Source: Streptomyces sp. NBS 14/10
GTDB lineage: Bacteria; Actinomycetota; Actinomycetes; Streptomycetales; Streptomycetaceae
Direction: 5' to 3'
NCBI RefSeq assembly: GCF_002224125.1
Contig: NZ_NCSM01000003.1
Span: forward strand, 379,747 to 443,746
DNA: 64,000 nt
The notes below the pieces were generated by a model. That model made no database searches and was not told the DNA's origin. It worked only from the letters and a program-made list of their open reading frames with translations. Both the position numbers and the translations under genes were made by a program. Position 1 is the stretch's first letter, and every line of letters begins with the position of its first letter. Shown in pieces: positions 16,902 to 28,745 of the stretch.

Positions 16902-17138
16902 ACCGACCAGACTACGGCCGGGCGCGAGAGGTTCACCCCGGGACACGGCCGGGCGAACCGCCAGAACCCGGCAGACGCCCACAGGAGCCGCCTCGTGACC
17001 TACCCGGCGCAGAGCGCGGAGCGCGGGGCTCCACCGTCGCGTCGAGCTCTACCGTCGCGTCGAGGGGGCTTGTTACGGCATAGTGGTGGGGGCCAAGTCG
17101 ACAACCTCCAGCAGGTGTCCGATTTGACCATTTTGCTA

Positions 17139-17210
17139 TCCCCTGTGGTGTAATCGGCAGCACAGCAGCCTTTGGAGCTGTTTGTCAAGGTTCGAGTCCT
17201 TGCAGGGGAG
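17139..17210 (+). tRNA. tRNA-Gln (anticodon TTG)
   Basis: A full cloverleaf. The acceptor stem TCCCCTG (17139-17145) pairs with CAGGGGA (17203-17209). The anticodon arm is GCAGC-CTTTGGA-GCTGT with anticodon TTG at 17172-17174, and the T arm is CAAGG-TTCGAGT-CCTTG. The discriminator is G17210 and CCA is not encoded. It lies upstream of glmU on the same strand, an arrangement I recall from Streptomyces. Confidence 0.96.
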
Positions 17211-17321
17211 CTCCCGTTCGAGTCCTGACCGCCCACGTCAGGACCCACCCTCGTTCCCGCCCCGAAACCTCTCGGTATCCTGCGGTTGTCCACACCCGAG
17301 CCGAGCCCGAAGGGCACATCC

Positions 17322-18797
17322 GTGAGCGCCAACCGCCCGGCAGCCGTCGTCGTCCTCGCAGCGGGTGAGGGCACCCGCATGAAGTCGACGACCCCCAAGG
17401 TCCTGCATGCGATCTGCGGCCGGTCCCTCGTCGGGCATGTCGTCGCTGCCTCCCGCGAGCTGTCCCCCGAGAACCTGGTGGTCGTCGTCGGCCACGCCCG
17501 TGAGCAGGTCACCGCGCATCTCGCCGAGATCGACGCCGACGTACGCACCGCCGTACAGCACGAACAGAACGGGACGGGGCACGCCGTCCGGATGGGCCTT
17601 GAGCAACTCACCGACAGCACCGACAGCGGCGACAGCGGGGTCGCCCTGGACGGCACCGTGGTCGTCGTCTGCGGGGACACCCCCCTGCTGACCGGCGAGA
17701 CCCTGGGCCGTCTCGCCGAGACCCACGCCTCCGAGGGCAACGCCGTCACCGTGCTGACCGCCGAGGTCCCCGACGCGACCGGCTACGGCCGGATCGTGCG
17801 TGACGGGGCGAGCGGCGCGGTCACCGCGATCGTGGAGCACAAGGACGCGACCGACGCCCAGCGCGCGATCCGCGAGATCAACTCGGGGGTCTTCGCATTC
17901 GACGCCCAGCTGCTGATCGACGCGCTGGGCAAGGTACGGACCGACAACAGCCAGGGTGAGGAATACCTCACCGATGTGCTGGGCATCCTGCGCGAGGCCG
18001 GGCACCACGTCGGCGCCTGTGTGGCGGGCGACCACCGCGAGATCGTCGGGATCAACAACCGGGTGCAGCTGGCCGAGGCGCGCCGGCTGCTCAACGACCG
18101 GCTGCTGACCCGGGCCATGCTCGACGGGGTGACCGTCGTCGACCCGGCCACGACCTGGGTGGACGCGACCGTCACCTTCGAGCCGGACGCCGTGGTGCAC
18201 CCCGGCACCCAGCTGCTGGGCGCCACCCACCTCGCGGCGCACGCCGAGGTCGGCCCGAACTCCCGGCTCACCGACACCACCGTCGGCGAGGGCGCGACCG
18301 CGAGCTTCACCGTCGCCGACGGCGCGGAGATCGGCGCGGGCGCGAGCGTCGGCCCGTACGCGTATCTGCGCCCCGGCACCCGGCTCGGCGCCAAGGCCAA
18401 GGCGGGCACGTACGTGGAGATGAAGAACGCCCGGATCGGCGAGGGCACCAAGGTGCCGCATCTCTCCTACGTCGGCGACGCGACGATCGGCGAGTACACC
18501 AACATCGGCGCCGCCAGCGTGTTTGTGAACTACGACGGCGTCAACAAGCACCACACCACCATCGGCAGCCACTGCCGCACCGGAGCGGACAATATGCTTG
18601 TGGCTCCGGTCACGATCGGGGACGGCGCCTACACCGCCGCCGGCTCGGTCATCACCAAGGATGTGCCCCCGGGCTCGCTCGCTGTCGCACGCGGCCAGCA
18701 GCGGAATATCGAGGGTTGGGTCGCCCGCAAGCGCCCCGGAAGCGCCGCCGCGAGGGCCGCCGAATCGGCTCGCCAGGAGGGCGAGGGCGAGGGATGA
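17322..18797 (+). CDS. glmU: bifunctional UDP-N-acetylglucosamine pyrophosphorylase/glucosamine-1-phosphate N-acetyltransferase
   Basis: 491 residues. GlmU acetylates glucosamine-1-phosphate and then joins it to UTP, giving UDP-GlcNAc for peptidoglycan. The N-terminal nucleotidyltransferase has [11 protein letters not shown] (about residues 12-22) and VVCGDTPLL. The C-terminal half is a left-handed beta helix of hexapeptide repeats ([45 protein letters not shown]), with catalytic-site [10 protein letters not shown]. The GTG at 17322 was preferred over an upstream TTG at 17286 because AGGG lies 8 bases before it. The final ~30 residues are a charged Ala/Arg/Glu tail. Confidence 0.96.
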   Translation: MSANRPAAVVVLAAGEGTRMKSTTPKVLHAICGRSLVGHVVAASRELSPENLVVVVGHAREQVTAHLAEIDADVRTAVQHEQNGTGHAVRMGLEQLTDSTDSGDSGVALDGTVVVVCGDTPLLTGETLGRLAETHASEGNAVTVLTAEVPDATGYGRIVRDGASGAVTAIVEHKDATDAQRAIREINSGVFAFDAQLLIDALGKVRTDNSQGEEYLTDVLGILREAGHHVGACVAGDHREIVGINNRVQLAEARRLLNDRLLTRAMLDGVTVVDPATTWVDATVTFEPDAVVHPGTQLLGATHLAAHAEVGPNSRLTDTTVGEGATASFTVADGAEIGAGASVGPYAYLRPGTRLGAKAKAGTYVEMKNARIGEGTKVPHLSYVGDATIGEYTNIGAASVFVNYDGVNKHHTTIGSHCRTGADNMLVAPVTIGDGAYTAAGSVITKDVPPGSLAVARGQQRNIEGWVARKRPGSAAARAAESARQEGEGEG

Positions 18798-18868
18798 CCC
18801 GTGCACGGGTGCGCCGTGCGGGGCGTACCGTGATAAGCGCATCAAAGTGACATCCAAGGAGACTTGCT

Positions 18869-19843
18869 GTGACCGGGATCAAGACGACCGGCGAGAAGAA
18901 GCTGATGCTCTTCTCCGGCCGCGCCCACCCCGAGCTGGCCGAGGAGGTCGCCCACGAGCTGGGCGTCAGCTTGGTCCCGACCAAGGCATTCGACTTCGCG
19001 AACGGCGAGATCTACGTCCGTTTCCAGGAGTCCGCGCGGGGCGCCGACTGCTTTTTGATCCAGAGCCACACGGCTCCGATCAATAAGTGGATCATGGAGC
19101 AGATGGTCATGCTCGATGCGCTCAAGCGGGCCTCCGCGCGCTCGATCACCGTGATCGTGCCGTTCTACGGCTATGCCCGCCAGGACAAGAAGCACCGCGG
19201 CCGCGAGCCCATCTCGGCCCGGCTGATCGCCGATATGTTCAAGACCGCGGGTGCCGACCGGATCCTCACGGTCGATCTGCACACCGACCAGATCCAGGGT
19301 TTCTTCGACGGCCCGGTCGACCACCTCTTCGCGCTGCCGGTGCTCGCGGACTACGTGGGCGCCAAGGTCGACCGCGACAAGCTGACCGTGGTCTCCCCGG
19401 ACGCGGGCCGGGTGCGCGTCGCCGACCGCTGGTGCGACCGGCTCGGCGCCCCGCTGGCGATCGTGCACAAGCGGCGCGACCCGGATGTGGCCAACCAGGT
19501 GACCGTCCACGAGGTCGTGGGTGATGTGCGGGGCCGGGTGTGTGTCCTGGTCGACGACATGATCGACACCGGTGGCACCATCTGCGCCGCGGCGGACGCG
19601 CTGTTCGCCAATGGCGCGGAGGACGTGATCGTGACGGCCACCCACGGTGTGCTGTCCGGACCGGCCGCGGACCGGCTGAAGAACTCGAAGGTGAGCGAGT
19701 TCGTCTTCACCAACACCCTGCCCACCCCGAGCGAGGTCCAGCTCGACAAGATCACCGTGCTGTCGATGGCGCCGACCATCGCCCGCGCGGTCCAGGAGGT
19801 CTTCGAGGACGGCTCGGTGACCAGCCTCTTCGAGGAGCACTGA
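18869..19843 (+). CDS. prs: ribose-phosphate pyrophosphokinase (PRPP synthetase)
   Basis: 324 residues, normal family length. It makes PRPP from ribose-5-phosphate and ATP for nucleotides, histidine and tryptophan. Motifs visible: FANGEIYVRFQES, GYARQDKKHRGREPISARL (ATP and flexible loop), VDLHTDQIQGFF, and the PRPP-binding loop VDDMIDTGGTICAA. The GTG at 18869 has AAGGAG 8 bases upstream. It follows glmU by 71 bases and is probably cotranscribed; a strong terminator follows. Confidence 0.97.
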   Translation: MTGIKTTGEKKLMLFSGRAHPELAEEVAHELGVSLVPTKAFDFANGEIYVRFQESARGADCFLIQSHTAPINKWIMEQMVMLDALKRASARSITVIVPFYGYARQDKKHRGREPISARLIADMFKTAGADRILTVDLHTDQIQGFFDGPVDHLFALPVLADYVGAKVDRDKLTVVSPDAGRVRVADRWCDRLGAPLAIVHKRRDPDVANQVTVHEVVGDVRGRVCVLVDDMIDTGGTICAAADALFANGAEDVIVTATHGVLSGPAADRLKNSKVSEFVFTNTLPTPSEVQLDKITVLSMAPTIARAVQEVFEDGSVTSLFEEH

Positions 19844-19883
19844 TGGCCACCGGCGACTTAGCGACCGGGACCCGCCGACCGAT

Positions 19884-19913
19884 CTGAGGCCACCCCACCA
19901 GGGGTGGCCTCAG
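19884..19913 (+). terminator. terminator after prs
   Basis: A perfect 13-base stem (19884-19896 with 19901-19913) around an ACCA loop, 40 bases after the prs stop. It separates the glmU-prs unit from rplY. Confidence 0.88.
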
Positions 19914-20110
19914 CCATGTGCCGAGGCATGCACCCCAGGACGGTAGAATTGCCGGGTTGCTCGGCGAGGGAAGCTGTGTGCGGTGACGTACGCGGCTCGT
20001 CCGTTATCGGCGCGCTCTTCGTAGAGATGGTCTGTCGTGGGCCGGGTGACGGCCGTCAGATCCGCTTTCAGCGGATACAGCGACATACAACGACTACGAG
20101 GAGTGCAGCC

Positions 20111-20695
20111 ATGGCTGAGGTCAAGATTTCCGCCAAGTCCCGTACCGAGTTCGGCAAGGGCGCCGCCCGCCGTGCCCGCCGCGAGGGCCTGGTCCCGGGT
20201 GTGGTGTACGGCCACGGCACCGAGCCGGTCCACGTCAACCTGCCGGGCCACACCCTGATGCTCGCGCTCAAGACCCCGAACGCGCTGCTCAGCCTCGACG
20301 TCGACGGCAAGAAGCAGCTCGTCATCCCCAAGGCGGTCCAGCGCGACGCCATCAAGGGCTTCCTCAAGCACGTGGACCTGCTCCTGGTGAAGAGCGGCGA
20401 GAAGGTCACCGTCGAGGTGCGGGTCAACACCGAGGGCGAGCTGGCCCCCGGCGGCAACCTGCTGGAGCACCTGCTGAACGCGCTGCCGGTGGAGACCGAG
20501 GCCACCCACATCCCGGAGTCGGTCACCGTCTCCATCGCGGGCCTGGACGCCGGTCACTCCATCCTGGCCAAGGACATCACCCTGCCGGCCGGCACCACCC
20601 TGGCCGTGGAGGAAGACACCGTCGTTCTGCAGGTCGTCGGCGCCCAGGCCGAGGCCCCGGCCGGCGAGGGTGAGGCCGAGGGCGAGGAGGCGTAA
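20111..20695 (+). CDS. rplY: 50S ribosomal protein L25/general stress protein Ctc
   Basis: 194 residues: the long (TL5/Ctc) form. The N-terminal 5S-rRNA-binding L25 domain reads [20 protein letters not shown] and [11 protein letters not shown]. The C-terminal beta domain contains PIVEVEV-type strands and [23 protein letters not shown]. The tail is acidic ([10 protein letters not shown]), common in actinobacterial Ctc. The ATG at 20111 is preceded by GAGGAGTG about 7 bases upstream. Longer in-frame starts would run into the upstream terminator region. It has its own hairpin terminator. Confidence 0.94.
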   Translation: MAEVKISAKSRTEFGKGAARRARREGLVPGVVYGHGTEPVHVNLPGHTLMLALKTPNALLSLDVDGKKQLVIPKAVQRDAIKGFLKHVDLLLVKSGEKVTVEVRVNTEGELAPGGNLLEHLLNALPVETEATHIPESVTVSIAGLDAGHSILAKDITLPAGTTLAVEEDTVVLQVVGAQAEAPAGEGEAEGEEA

Positions 20696-20707
20696 CCAAC
20701 GCCGAGC

Positions 20708-20742
20708 GGGCATTGACGCCTCAGCCCGAGGCGTCAATGCCC
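20708..20742 (+). terminator. terminator after rplY
   Basis: A perfect 15-base stem (20708-20722 with 20728-20742) around AGCCC, 12 bases after the rplY stop. Confidence 0.9.
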
Positions 20743-20846
20743 CCGCTGCCCGTTCCGGCCGCTGTCCCGCCCCGTCCCCTCGTCCTGGGGCCGGGCCCGG
20801 GCGGCGGCCGGTCCTTCACTCCCCCAGTGCTCGAGGAGACACCCAG

Positions 20847-21440
20847 ATGACGACGGACGAAGCGAGCCCCTGGCTCGTCGTGGGCCTCGGCAACCCCGGG
20901 CCCGAGTACGCGGCCAACCGCCACAACGTCGGCTTCATGGTGGCCGATCTGCTGGCCGACCGTATGGGCGGCCGGTTCAAGGCGCACAAGTCCCGCGCGC
21001 AGGTCGTCGAGGGGCGCGTCGGTGCGCCGGGCCCGGCGAGCCGCCGGGTGATCGTCGCCAAGCCGATGTCGTTCATGAACCTCTCCGGCGGCCCCACCAC
21101 CGCGCTGCGCGACTTCTACAAGGTGCCGGTCGGGCATATCATCGCGATCCACGACGAACTGGACATCGACTACGGCGCGCTGCGGCTGAAGCTCGGCGGG
21201 GGTGACAATGGCCACAACGGCCTGAAGTCGATCACCAAGTCGCTGAGCCCCGACTACTTCCGCGTCCGCTTCGGGATCGGCCGGCCGCCCGGCCGGATGG
21301 ATGTCGCGGCCTTCGTGCTCAAGGACTTTTCCGCCGCTGAGCGCAAGGAGTTGGACTATTTCGTGGACCGCGCCGCGGACGCCGTGGAGACGCTGATCGT
21401 CGACGGTCTGGAGCGCGCGCAGTCCACGTACAACTCCTGA
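20847..21440 (+). CDS. pth: peptidyl-tRNA hydrolase
   Basis: 197 residues. It cleaves peptidyl-tRNA released by stalled ribosomes. Signatures: [21 protein letters not shown] (catalytic His in RHNVG), [39 protein letters not shown] and [13 protein letters not shown]. The ATG at 20847 has GAGGAG about 8 bases upstream and gives the usual family length. It lies 105 bases after the rplY terminator, so it probably has its own promoter in that gap. Confidence 0.96.
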   Translation: MTTDEASPWLVVGLGNPGPEYAANRHNVGFMVADLLADRMGGRFKAHKSRAQVVEGRVGAPGPASRRVIVAKPMSFMNLSGGPTTALRDFYKVPVGHIIAIHDELDIDYGALRLKLGGGDNGHNGLKSITKSLSPDYFRVRFGIGRPPGRMDVAAFVLKDFSAAERKELDYFVDRAADAVETLIVDGLERAQSTYNS

Positions 21441-21506
21441 TCCCCGCCCGAGTGACCCTCCGCCGACGGTTGACCCGCGGGCTGGGATGTCGGGAGGATC
21501 GCGGCC

Positions 21507-22025
21507 ATGTCTTCCTCCGGCACGATCAAACGCAGCCGTTCGCGGCGGGCGGGCGAGAACGCGTACGGGCTGCTGCTGCTCACGAAAATCGTAGTGATGG
21601 CGCTCCTCGCGCTGTTCGTCATCGTCGCGGGGGTGTGGTACTCATGGGCGACCGCCAAGCCGGCGATGTTCAACAAGGGCCTTGAACGCGGCACGATCAC
21701 GGTCGCCAGCTGCGACGACGACTGGTGCACGGGCGCCTTCACGCCCGCCGACGGCTCCGGCCACGCCCGTGCGAAGGTGCGGATCGACAAGGCGGTCACC
21801 GACGGCAAGGGCGACCGTCTCCTGGTGGCCCTCAAGCCCGGCTCGGACGAAGCCGTACGGACCGGTATGACCGGAATCCTGCACGCCTGGGTCCCCTTCG
21901 CGGGCTCCCTCCTGCTGGCCGCCCTCATGGTCGCGGGCGGCCTCCGCCTGCGCCGCACGGCCTGGGCCATGGGCCTCACCGGCGCGGCCCTCCTGGCCGC
22001 GTCCTTCGCCACGCTGACGTTCTGA
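21507..22025 (+). CDS. predicted membrane protein of unknown function
   Basis: 172 residues. A basic N-terminus (KRSRSRRAGENAYG) precedes one membrane helix (LLLLTKIVVMALLALFVIVAGVWY). An extracytoplasmic loop of about 80 residues has two close cysteines (SCDDDWCTG), and two more helices lie near the end (AWVPFAGSLLLAALMVAGGL and AWAMGLTGAALLAASFATLTF). The ATG at 21507 has GGAGGA about 9 bases upstream. It probably follows pth in one transcript. I do not recognise the family. Confidence 0.75.
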   Translation: MSSSGTIKRSRSRRAGENAYGLLLLTKIVVMALLALFVIVAGVWYSWATAKPAMFNKGLERGTITVASCDDDWCTGAFTPADGSGHARAKVRIDKAVTDGKGDRLLVALKPGSDEAVRTGMTGILHAWVPFAGSLLLAALMVAGGLRLRRTAWAMGLTGAALLAASFATLTF

Positions 22026-22178
22026 GCCCCCGGGCCTCCATGCCCGGGGCCGACGGCCGGTGCGGCACCGGCTGCCGCGCCGGGCCGCCCGGAGCGGTAC
22101 GGCGGGTCGGCCGCAGCGGCGAAGCCTGCTGCGAGGGCGGCCGGGGTCCGGGGCGCGGCCCCGGACCACAAACAAAGA

Positions 22179-22219
22179 ACCGAGCCTGGGCCGCTCCGCA
22201 GGAGCGGCCCAGGCTCGGT
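22179..22219. terminator. bidirectional terminator between membrane protein gene and ppc
   Basis: A perfect 19-base stem (22179-22197 with 22201-22219) and a GCA loop, between the convergent gene ends. A second, 10-base GC hairpin lies just upstream (22145-22154 with 22158-22167). Confidence 0.92.
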
Positions 22220-22241
22220 CACATCGCCCGCGGACCGCAGG

Positions 22242-24962
<2,721 letters not shown>

Positions 24963-25135
24963 AGGTGCGGGCTCCTTGCAGTGTTCGGGCACTGGGCGGG
25001 GTGAGGACGGGACCTGAACGCCGTGGCTGCCTGTGCCACCGGCCCCGGGACCCCCGTGCTGTCGGCGAGATGCGGACCGCGCTGTCCGACGCCACCAGGA
25101 TAGGCGGCACGCCCTCGGGGGAATCCATAGCCCTA

Positions 25136-25191
25136 TTGCCCCGCTTCGGGGCCCTGCCATACTTACGTCGCCGTAGGTTACGGTCCCGTAG
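25136..25191 (+). promoter_or_regulatory. candidate promoter and paired operator upstream of the desaturase
   Basis: TTGCCC near 25137-25142 and CATACT (25159-25164) form a possible -35/-10 pair with about 16 bases between. Immediately downstream are two near-identical 14-base elements, TTACGTCGCCGTAG (25163-25176) and TTACGGTCCCGTAG (25178-25191). Each is a small inverted repeat (TACG...CGTA), with a 15-base period. This looks like a repressor site, possibly for the TetR protein encoded downstream. Confidence 0.45.
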
Positions 25192-25220
25192 CCGTACCCC
25201 CGAGCCCCACGAGGGATCCC

Positions 25221-26213
25221 ATGACTGCAAGCCCCGACGTGATCGACGACGCGCCCGGCGCCCTCCGGGACGAGGCAGAGCACCCACTTCCCTCCGCCAC
25301 GCTCGGCGGGGACAACAAGCGCTCCATCGAACAGATCACCCTGCTGCTCTTCATCACCGTCCCCTTCCTCGCCCTGGCCGCCGCCATTCCGCTGGCCTGG
25401 GGATGGGGGGTCAGCTGGCTGGATCTGACGCTGATGGTCGTCTTCTACTACATCGGCTGCCACGGCATCACCATCGGCTTCCACCGCTACTTCACCCATG
25501 GCTCCTTCAAGGCCAAGCGGCCGCTGCGGATCGCGCTGGCGATCGCCGGATCGCTGGCGGTGGAGGGGCCGCTGGTGCGCTGGGTGGCCGACCACCGCAA
25601 GCACCACAAGTTCTCCGACGCCAAGGGCGATCCGCACTCCCCCTGGCGGTTCGGGGAGACCGTTCCGGCGCTGATGAAGGGCCTGTGGTGGGCGCACATC
25701 GGCTGGATGTTCGACGAGGAGCAGACCCCGCAGTACAAGTACGCGCCCGACCTGATCAAGGACGACGCGATCCGCCGGATCTCCCGGCAGTTCGTGGTCT
25801 GGACGGTCGTCTCGCTGCTGCTGCCCGCGCTGATCGGCGGTCTTGCCACCTGGTCCTGGCAGGGCGCGGCGACCGCTTTCTTCTGGGGGTCGCTCGTACG
25901 GGTGGCCCTGCTGCACCACGTCACCTGGTCGATCAACTCGATCTGCCACGCGGTCGGCAAGCGCCCCTTCAAATCGCGCGACCGGTCCGGCAATGTGTGG
26001 TGGCTGGCGGTGCTCTCGTGCGGTGAGTCCTGGCACAACCTCCACCACGCCGACCCGACCAGCGCCCGCCATGGCGTGATGAAGGGCCAGCTGGACTCCA
26101 GCGCCCGGATCATCCGCTGGTTCGAGAAGGCTGGCTGGGCCTATGACGTGCGCTGGCCCAGCGAGGCCCGTATCGACGCCCGCCGTAAAGAGGAAACCGC
26201 CGAAGCGGCATGA
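25221..26213 (+). CDS. membrane acyl-CoA/acyl-lipid desaturase (delta-9 type)
   Basis: 330 residues. The three His boxes of di-iron membrane desaturases are present: [18 protein letters not shown] and HNLHHAD (preceded by SCGESW). Four membrane helices surround them, including [21 protein letters not shown] and [16 protein letters not shown]. It introduces a double bond into saturated acyl chains to tune membrane fluidity. The ATG at 25221 has GAGGGA about 6 bases upstream. The stop overlaps the start of the TetR gene by four bases (ATGA), and the pair is divergent from ppc. Confidence 0.93.
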   Translation: MTASPDVIDDAPGALRDEAEHPLPSATLGGDNKRSIEQITLLLFITVPFLALAAAIPLAWGWGVSWLDLTLMVVFYYIGCHGITIGFHRYFTHGSFKAKRPLRIALAIAGSLAVEGPLVRWVADHRKHHKFSDAKGDPHSPWRFGETVPALMKGLWWAHIGWMFDEEQTPQYKYAPDLIKDDAIRRISRQFVVWTVVSLLLPALIGGLATWSWQGAATAFFWGSLVRVALLHHVTWSINSICHAVGKRPFKSRDRSGNVWWLAVLSCGESWHNLHHADPTSARHGVMKGQLDSSARIIRWFEKAGWAYDVRWPSEARIDARRKEETAEAA

Positions 26214-26911
26214 TGGGGGGCGTGGCGACCGACAGTAATACCAGCGGTAACAAGGACCGGGCGGCCCGCGCCTCCGGATCCGGGAGCCGGCGCGCGCGCC
26301 GGGTGCGGATGACCGGCAAAGAGCGCCGGGAGCAATTGCTGGACATCGGTCGCGCGCTCTTCGCCGAGCGCGGCTTCGAAGGTACTTCGGTGGAGGAGAT
26401 CGCGGCCAAGGCCGGGGTCTCCAAGCCGGTGGTCTACGAGCACTTCGGCGGCAAGGAGGGGCTGTACGCGGTGGTGGTGGACCGCGAGATGCGCCGGCTG
26501 CTGGACATGGTGACCGGAGCGCTGACCGCGGGCCACCCCCGTGAGCTGCTGGAGCAGGCGGCCTTCGCGCTGCTCGACTACATCGACGCGTACACGGACG
26601 GCTTCCGCATCCTGGTGCGCGACTCCCCCGTCGCCCAGTCGACGGGCAGCTTCGCCTCGCTGATCAGCGATATCGCCACCCAGGTGGAGGACATCCTCGG
26701 CCTGGAGTTCAAGGCCCGCGGCTTCGACCCCAAGCTCGCCCCGCTGTACGCGCAGGCGCTGGTGGGCATGGTCGCGCTCACCGGTCAGTGGTGGCTGGAC
26801 GTACGCCGGCCGAAGAAGGCCGAGGTGGCGGCCCATCTGGTGAATCTGGCCTGGCACGGTCTGGACGGTCTTGAGCCCAAGCCCCGGCTGATAGGCCACC
26901 GCAAGGCGTAA
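26210..26911 (+). CDS. TetR-family transcriptional regulator coupled to the desaturase gene
   Basis: 233 residues. A disordered Ser/Gly/Arg head of about 40 residues precedes the TetR helix-turn-helix ([52 protein letters not shown]). The remaining ~140 residues are the helical ligand-binding domain. The ATG at 26210 overlaps the desaturase stop; ATG 26213 and GTG 26222 are alternatives that change only the disordered head. Because it is translationally coupled to an acyl desaturase, it is a good candidate for a fatty-acid-sensing repressor of that gene. That is inference from position; E. coli FabR and mycobacterial homologues act this way. Confidence 0.92.
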   Translation: MMGGVATDSNTSGNKDRAARASGSGSRRARRVRMTGKERREQLLDIGRALFAERGFEGTSVEEIAAKAGVSKPVVYEHFGGKEGLYAVVVDREMRRLLDMVTGALTAGHPRELLEQAAFALLDYIDAYTDGFRILVRDSPVAQSTGSFASLISDIATQVEDILGLEFKARGFDPKLAPLYAQALVGMVALTGQWWLDVRRPKKAEVAAHLVNLAWHGLDGLEPKPRLIGHRKA

Positions 26912-26941
26912 CCCCCGGGGGCTGGTCCACGCCTCATCTCC

Positions 26942-26970
26942 AGGGGGTACCCCCAGCGGTAGCTGGGGGA
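26942..26970. repeat. dispersed Streptomyces-type palindromic repeat
   Basis: AGGGGGTACCCCC is followed by an 8-base stem (26950-26957 with 26962-26969) around GGTA. Near-identical GGGGGTACCCCC/AGCTGGGGG elements occur, as I recall, in many Streptomyces intergenic regions. Here it lies between the TetR stop and the next gene and may also act as a terminator. Confidence 0.6.
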
Positions 26971-27005
26971 GGATGATGTGAGCCACGGGGGAGGGGGCTC
27001 TGGCT

Positions 27006-27482
27006 ATGGTCACGGTCACGGGGCGCACGGGGGAACGATCCGAGACGCGCAAGAAGACGGTCGGCGCGGGGCCGGGTTTCTGTCACACGCTGGGTCTGCT
27101 GGTGCTGGCGCTCTCGGAGTGGGTACGGGCCGATCTGAAGGACGCGACCTCGTACGCTTCGCACTCGTATCTCAAGAACATGATCGAGTTCGCGGCGGAG
27201 CTGTCCGATACGGACTGGTACAAGCCCGCCGTGGATCTCTACGACAAGGTCTCCTTCGGCCAGCCGCGCGCCGCCCTGTGGGCGGCCGTCTTCATGGCCC
27301 TGGTGGTACGGCTCAACCGGCACGGTCCGGAAGAGGCCCAGCAGGCGCTGTCCTGGGTGACCGCCGCGTACTGTCTGCTGGCCACGGTGGCCCTCATGCC
27401 GTACCTGGCCGCCCCTGGGGGCGGCGGGTTCGTCCTGCTGCTGGCGGTGAGCGCGGGCGTGGTGAGCGCGGCGACGCGCTGA
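27006..27482 (+). CDS. small predicted membrane protein, function unknown
   Basis: 158 residues. One hydrophobic stretch lies near residues 27-40 (FCHTLGLLVLALSEWV), then a soluble section (DATSYASHSYLKNMIEFAAELSD), then three hydrophobic segments (ALWAAVFMALVVRL, ALSWVTAAYCLLATVALMPYLA and GFVLLLAVSAGVVSAA). The ATG at 27006 is preceded by a GGGGGAGGGGG tract about 6 bases upstream. No family recognised. It converges on the exported Cys-rich gene. Confidence 0.65.
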   Translation: MVTVTGRTGERSETRKKTVGAGPGFCHTLGLLVLALSEWVRADLKDATSYASHSYLKNMIEFAAELSDTDWYKPAVDLYDKVSFGQPRAALWAAVFMALVVRLNRHGPEEAQQALSWVTAAYCLLATVALMPYLAAPGGGGFVLLLAVSAGVVSAATR

Positions 27483-27503
27483 GCCGGCCATGATCAGCGC
27501 TGG

Positions 27504-28370
27504 TCAGCGCTGGTACACCATGGTGCACAGCAGCGTCCGGCCGCCGTTGACCACCCACGACCAGTAGTACGTACGGTCGCCCTGGACCCGGGCGCAGTTC
27601 GAGGCGGAGGGGTTCGCCGGGGCCTTGTACACGCCGGTGATATGCAGGATCTGGTTGTACCGGGCCGGGACCTTCCCGTCGCACTCCACCACGGTCATCA
27701 GCCCGGCCCGCATCTGCGCCGACTGCCCGCTGCCCGACTGCTTGGCCATCAGGCAGTAGCCCACCTTGAACTGGCGGGTCAGGCACAGGGCGATGGTCTG
27801 CCCGCGGGAGGTGTACGACATGTAGTTCTGGCCCGGCCCCTGGCTGCAGGCGCTGCTGCTGGAGCGCACGGCGGTCACCCACATATAGGCGTTGTAGGCG
27901 CTGCAGCCGACCCGGTACGGGACCTGGGTGTTGTAGCCGCCGCTGCCCGTGTCGTACACGGCGAGGCAGTCCCCGGCGCTCACCGCCCGGTAGGCGTCCG
28001 CGGTGGGGTCCGGCGCCACGGTGGGCGTCGCGGGCCGCTGGGTCTCCACCGACCCCCCGCCGCCTCCGCTGCCGCTGCCGCCGCCCCCGGAGCCATAACT
28101 GGGCAGCGACGAGGTGGGCAGCCCACTGGGCAGCCCGCTCGGCAGCCCGCTGGGTATCCCGCTGGGGAGCGCCGGCAGCCGCGAGGAGCCGCTGGACGGA
28201 CGGGCGCTGCCCGTGAACGATGTCTTGTCGTCGTCCTCGACGACCTGCGGCAACACGAGGACGGCGAAGGCGAGGGCGGCGGCGACCAGTATCCAGACCC
28301 CGCGCTGCTTCTGCTCCTCGCTGCTCCCCGTGTTCGCTCCCGAACCAGACCCGCCTGACGCGCCGTCCAT
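27504..28370 (-). CDS. membrane-anchored extracellular Cys-rich protein (LppU/SCO3897-like)
   Basis: 288 residues. A short cytoplasmic N-terminus and one helix (GVWILVAAALAFAVLVLPQVV) are followed by a Ser/Pro/Gly stalk with repeated PSGLPSGLP units and a GGGGSGSGGGGG run. The ~160-residue external domain has about seven Cys, starting at AVSAGDCLAVYDTG and VGCSAYNAYMWVTAV. The SAGDCL...V.C pattern resembles secreted LppU/SCO3897-type proteins of unknown role. The ATG at 28370 has GGGGAGAG about 3-5 bases upstream. It is monocistronic. Confidence 0.7.
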   Translation of the reverse strand: MDGASGGSGSGANTGSSEEQKQRGVWILVAAALAFAVLVLPQVVEDDDKTSFTGSARPSSGSSRLPALPSGIPSGLPSGLPSGLPTSSLPSYGSGGGGSGSGGGGGSVETQRPATPTVAPDPTADAYRAVSAGDCLAVYDTGSGGYNTQVPYRVGCSAYNAYMWVTAVRSSSSACSQGPGQNYMSYTSRGQTIALCLTRQFKVGYCLMAKQSGSGQSAQMRAGLMTVVECDGKVPARYNQILHITGVYKAPANPSASNCARVQGDRTYYWSWVVNGGRTLLCTMVYQR

Positions 28371-28520
28371 GGCTCTCCCCCGTGGAAACCTTGGCCCACC
28401 ATGTGGTTGTTCAGCGCATCCACGGTCTCATGAGACGCAGCTCAGGGGGAGCACTGCGGCAAAGCGTGCCTGGCATGTGACTTTGGCCGACGCCGGAGGC
28501 GCGCCGTCGTCGTCGAGAGG

Positions 28521-28745
28521 TCAGGCGACCGGCTCCAGAAACTCCAGCCGGTTCCCGGCCGGGTCCTCGATGCCGAGGTGGAGCTGGACCGGACCACATC
28601 GGAACCACAGACCGCCGCGGGCCGCCAGGACGGGAGGTTTGGCGATCTCGGTCATGCCGAGCGCTTCGCCGTAGTACATGCGGAGGGCGCTCTCAGCGCC
28701 TGGCGGCACGGCCAGCTGCACATGGTCGACCGCGGCGAGCATCAT
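28521..28745 (-). CDS. VOC (glyoxalase-fold) protein with an internal deletion
   Basis: 74 residues. The N-terminal half of a VOC domain is normal (MLAAVDHVQLAVPPGAESAL, RMYYGEALGMTEIAKPP, GLWFRCGPVQLHLGI). It then jumps directly into the C-terminal strand EDPAGNRLEFLEPVA. Family members are about 115-130 residues, so roughly 40-45 residues from the middle are missing without loss of frame. The shared Asp-Pro at the join (HLGIEDP and DPxGNRLEF) suggests a deletion between similar sequences. The start overlaps the stop of the upstream tam gene (ATGA). It may be a remnant or a half-domain dimeriser. Confidence 0.7.
   Translation of the reverse strand: MMLAAVDHVQLAVPPGAESALRMYYGEALGMTEIAKPPVLAARGGLWFRCGPVQLHLGIEDPAGNRLEFLEPVA

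Noticed and set aside
17031-17069. Repeat ACCGTCGCGTCGAG (twice) upstream of tRNA-Gln as a tRNA promoter element
   Set aside because: No -35/-10 pair with normal spacing could be matched to it.
24963-26072. Upstream extension of the ppc reading frame
   Set aside because: The extension runs antisense through the desaturase gene; the GTG at 24962 has a good ribosome site and gives the family's length.
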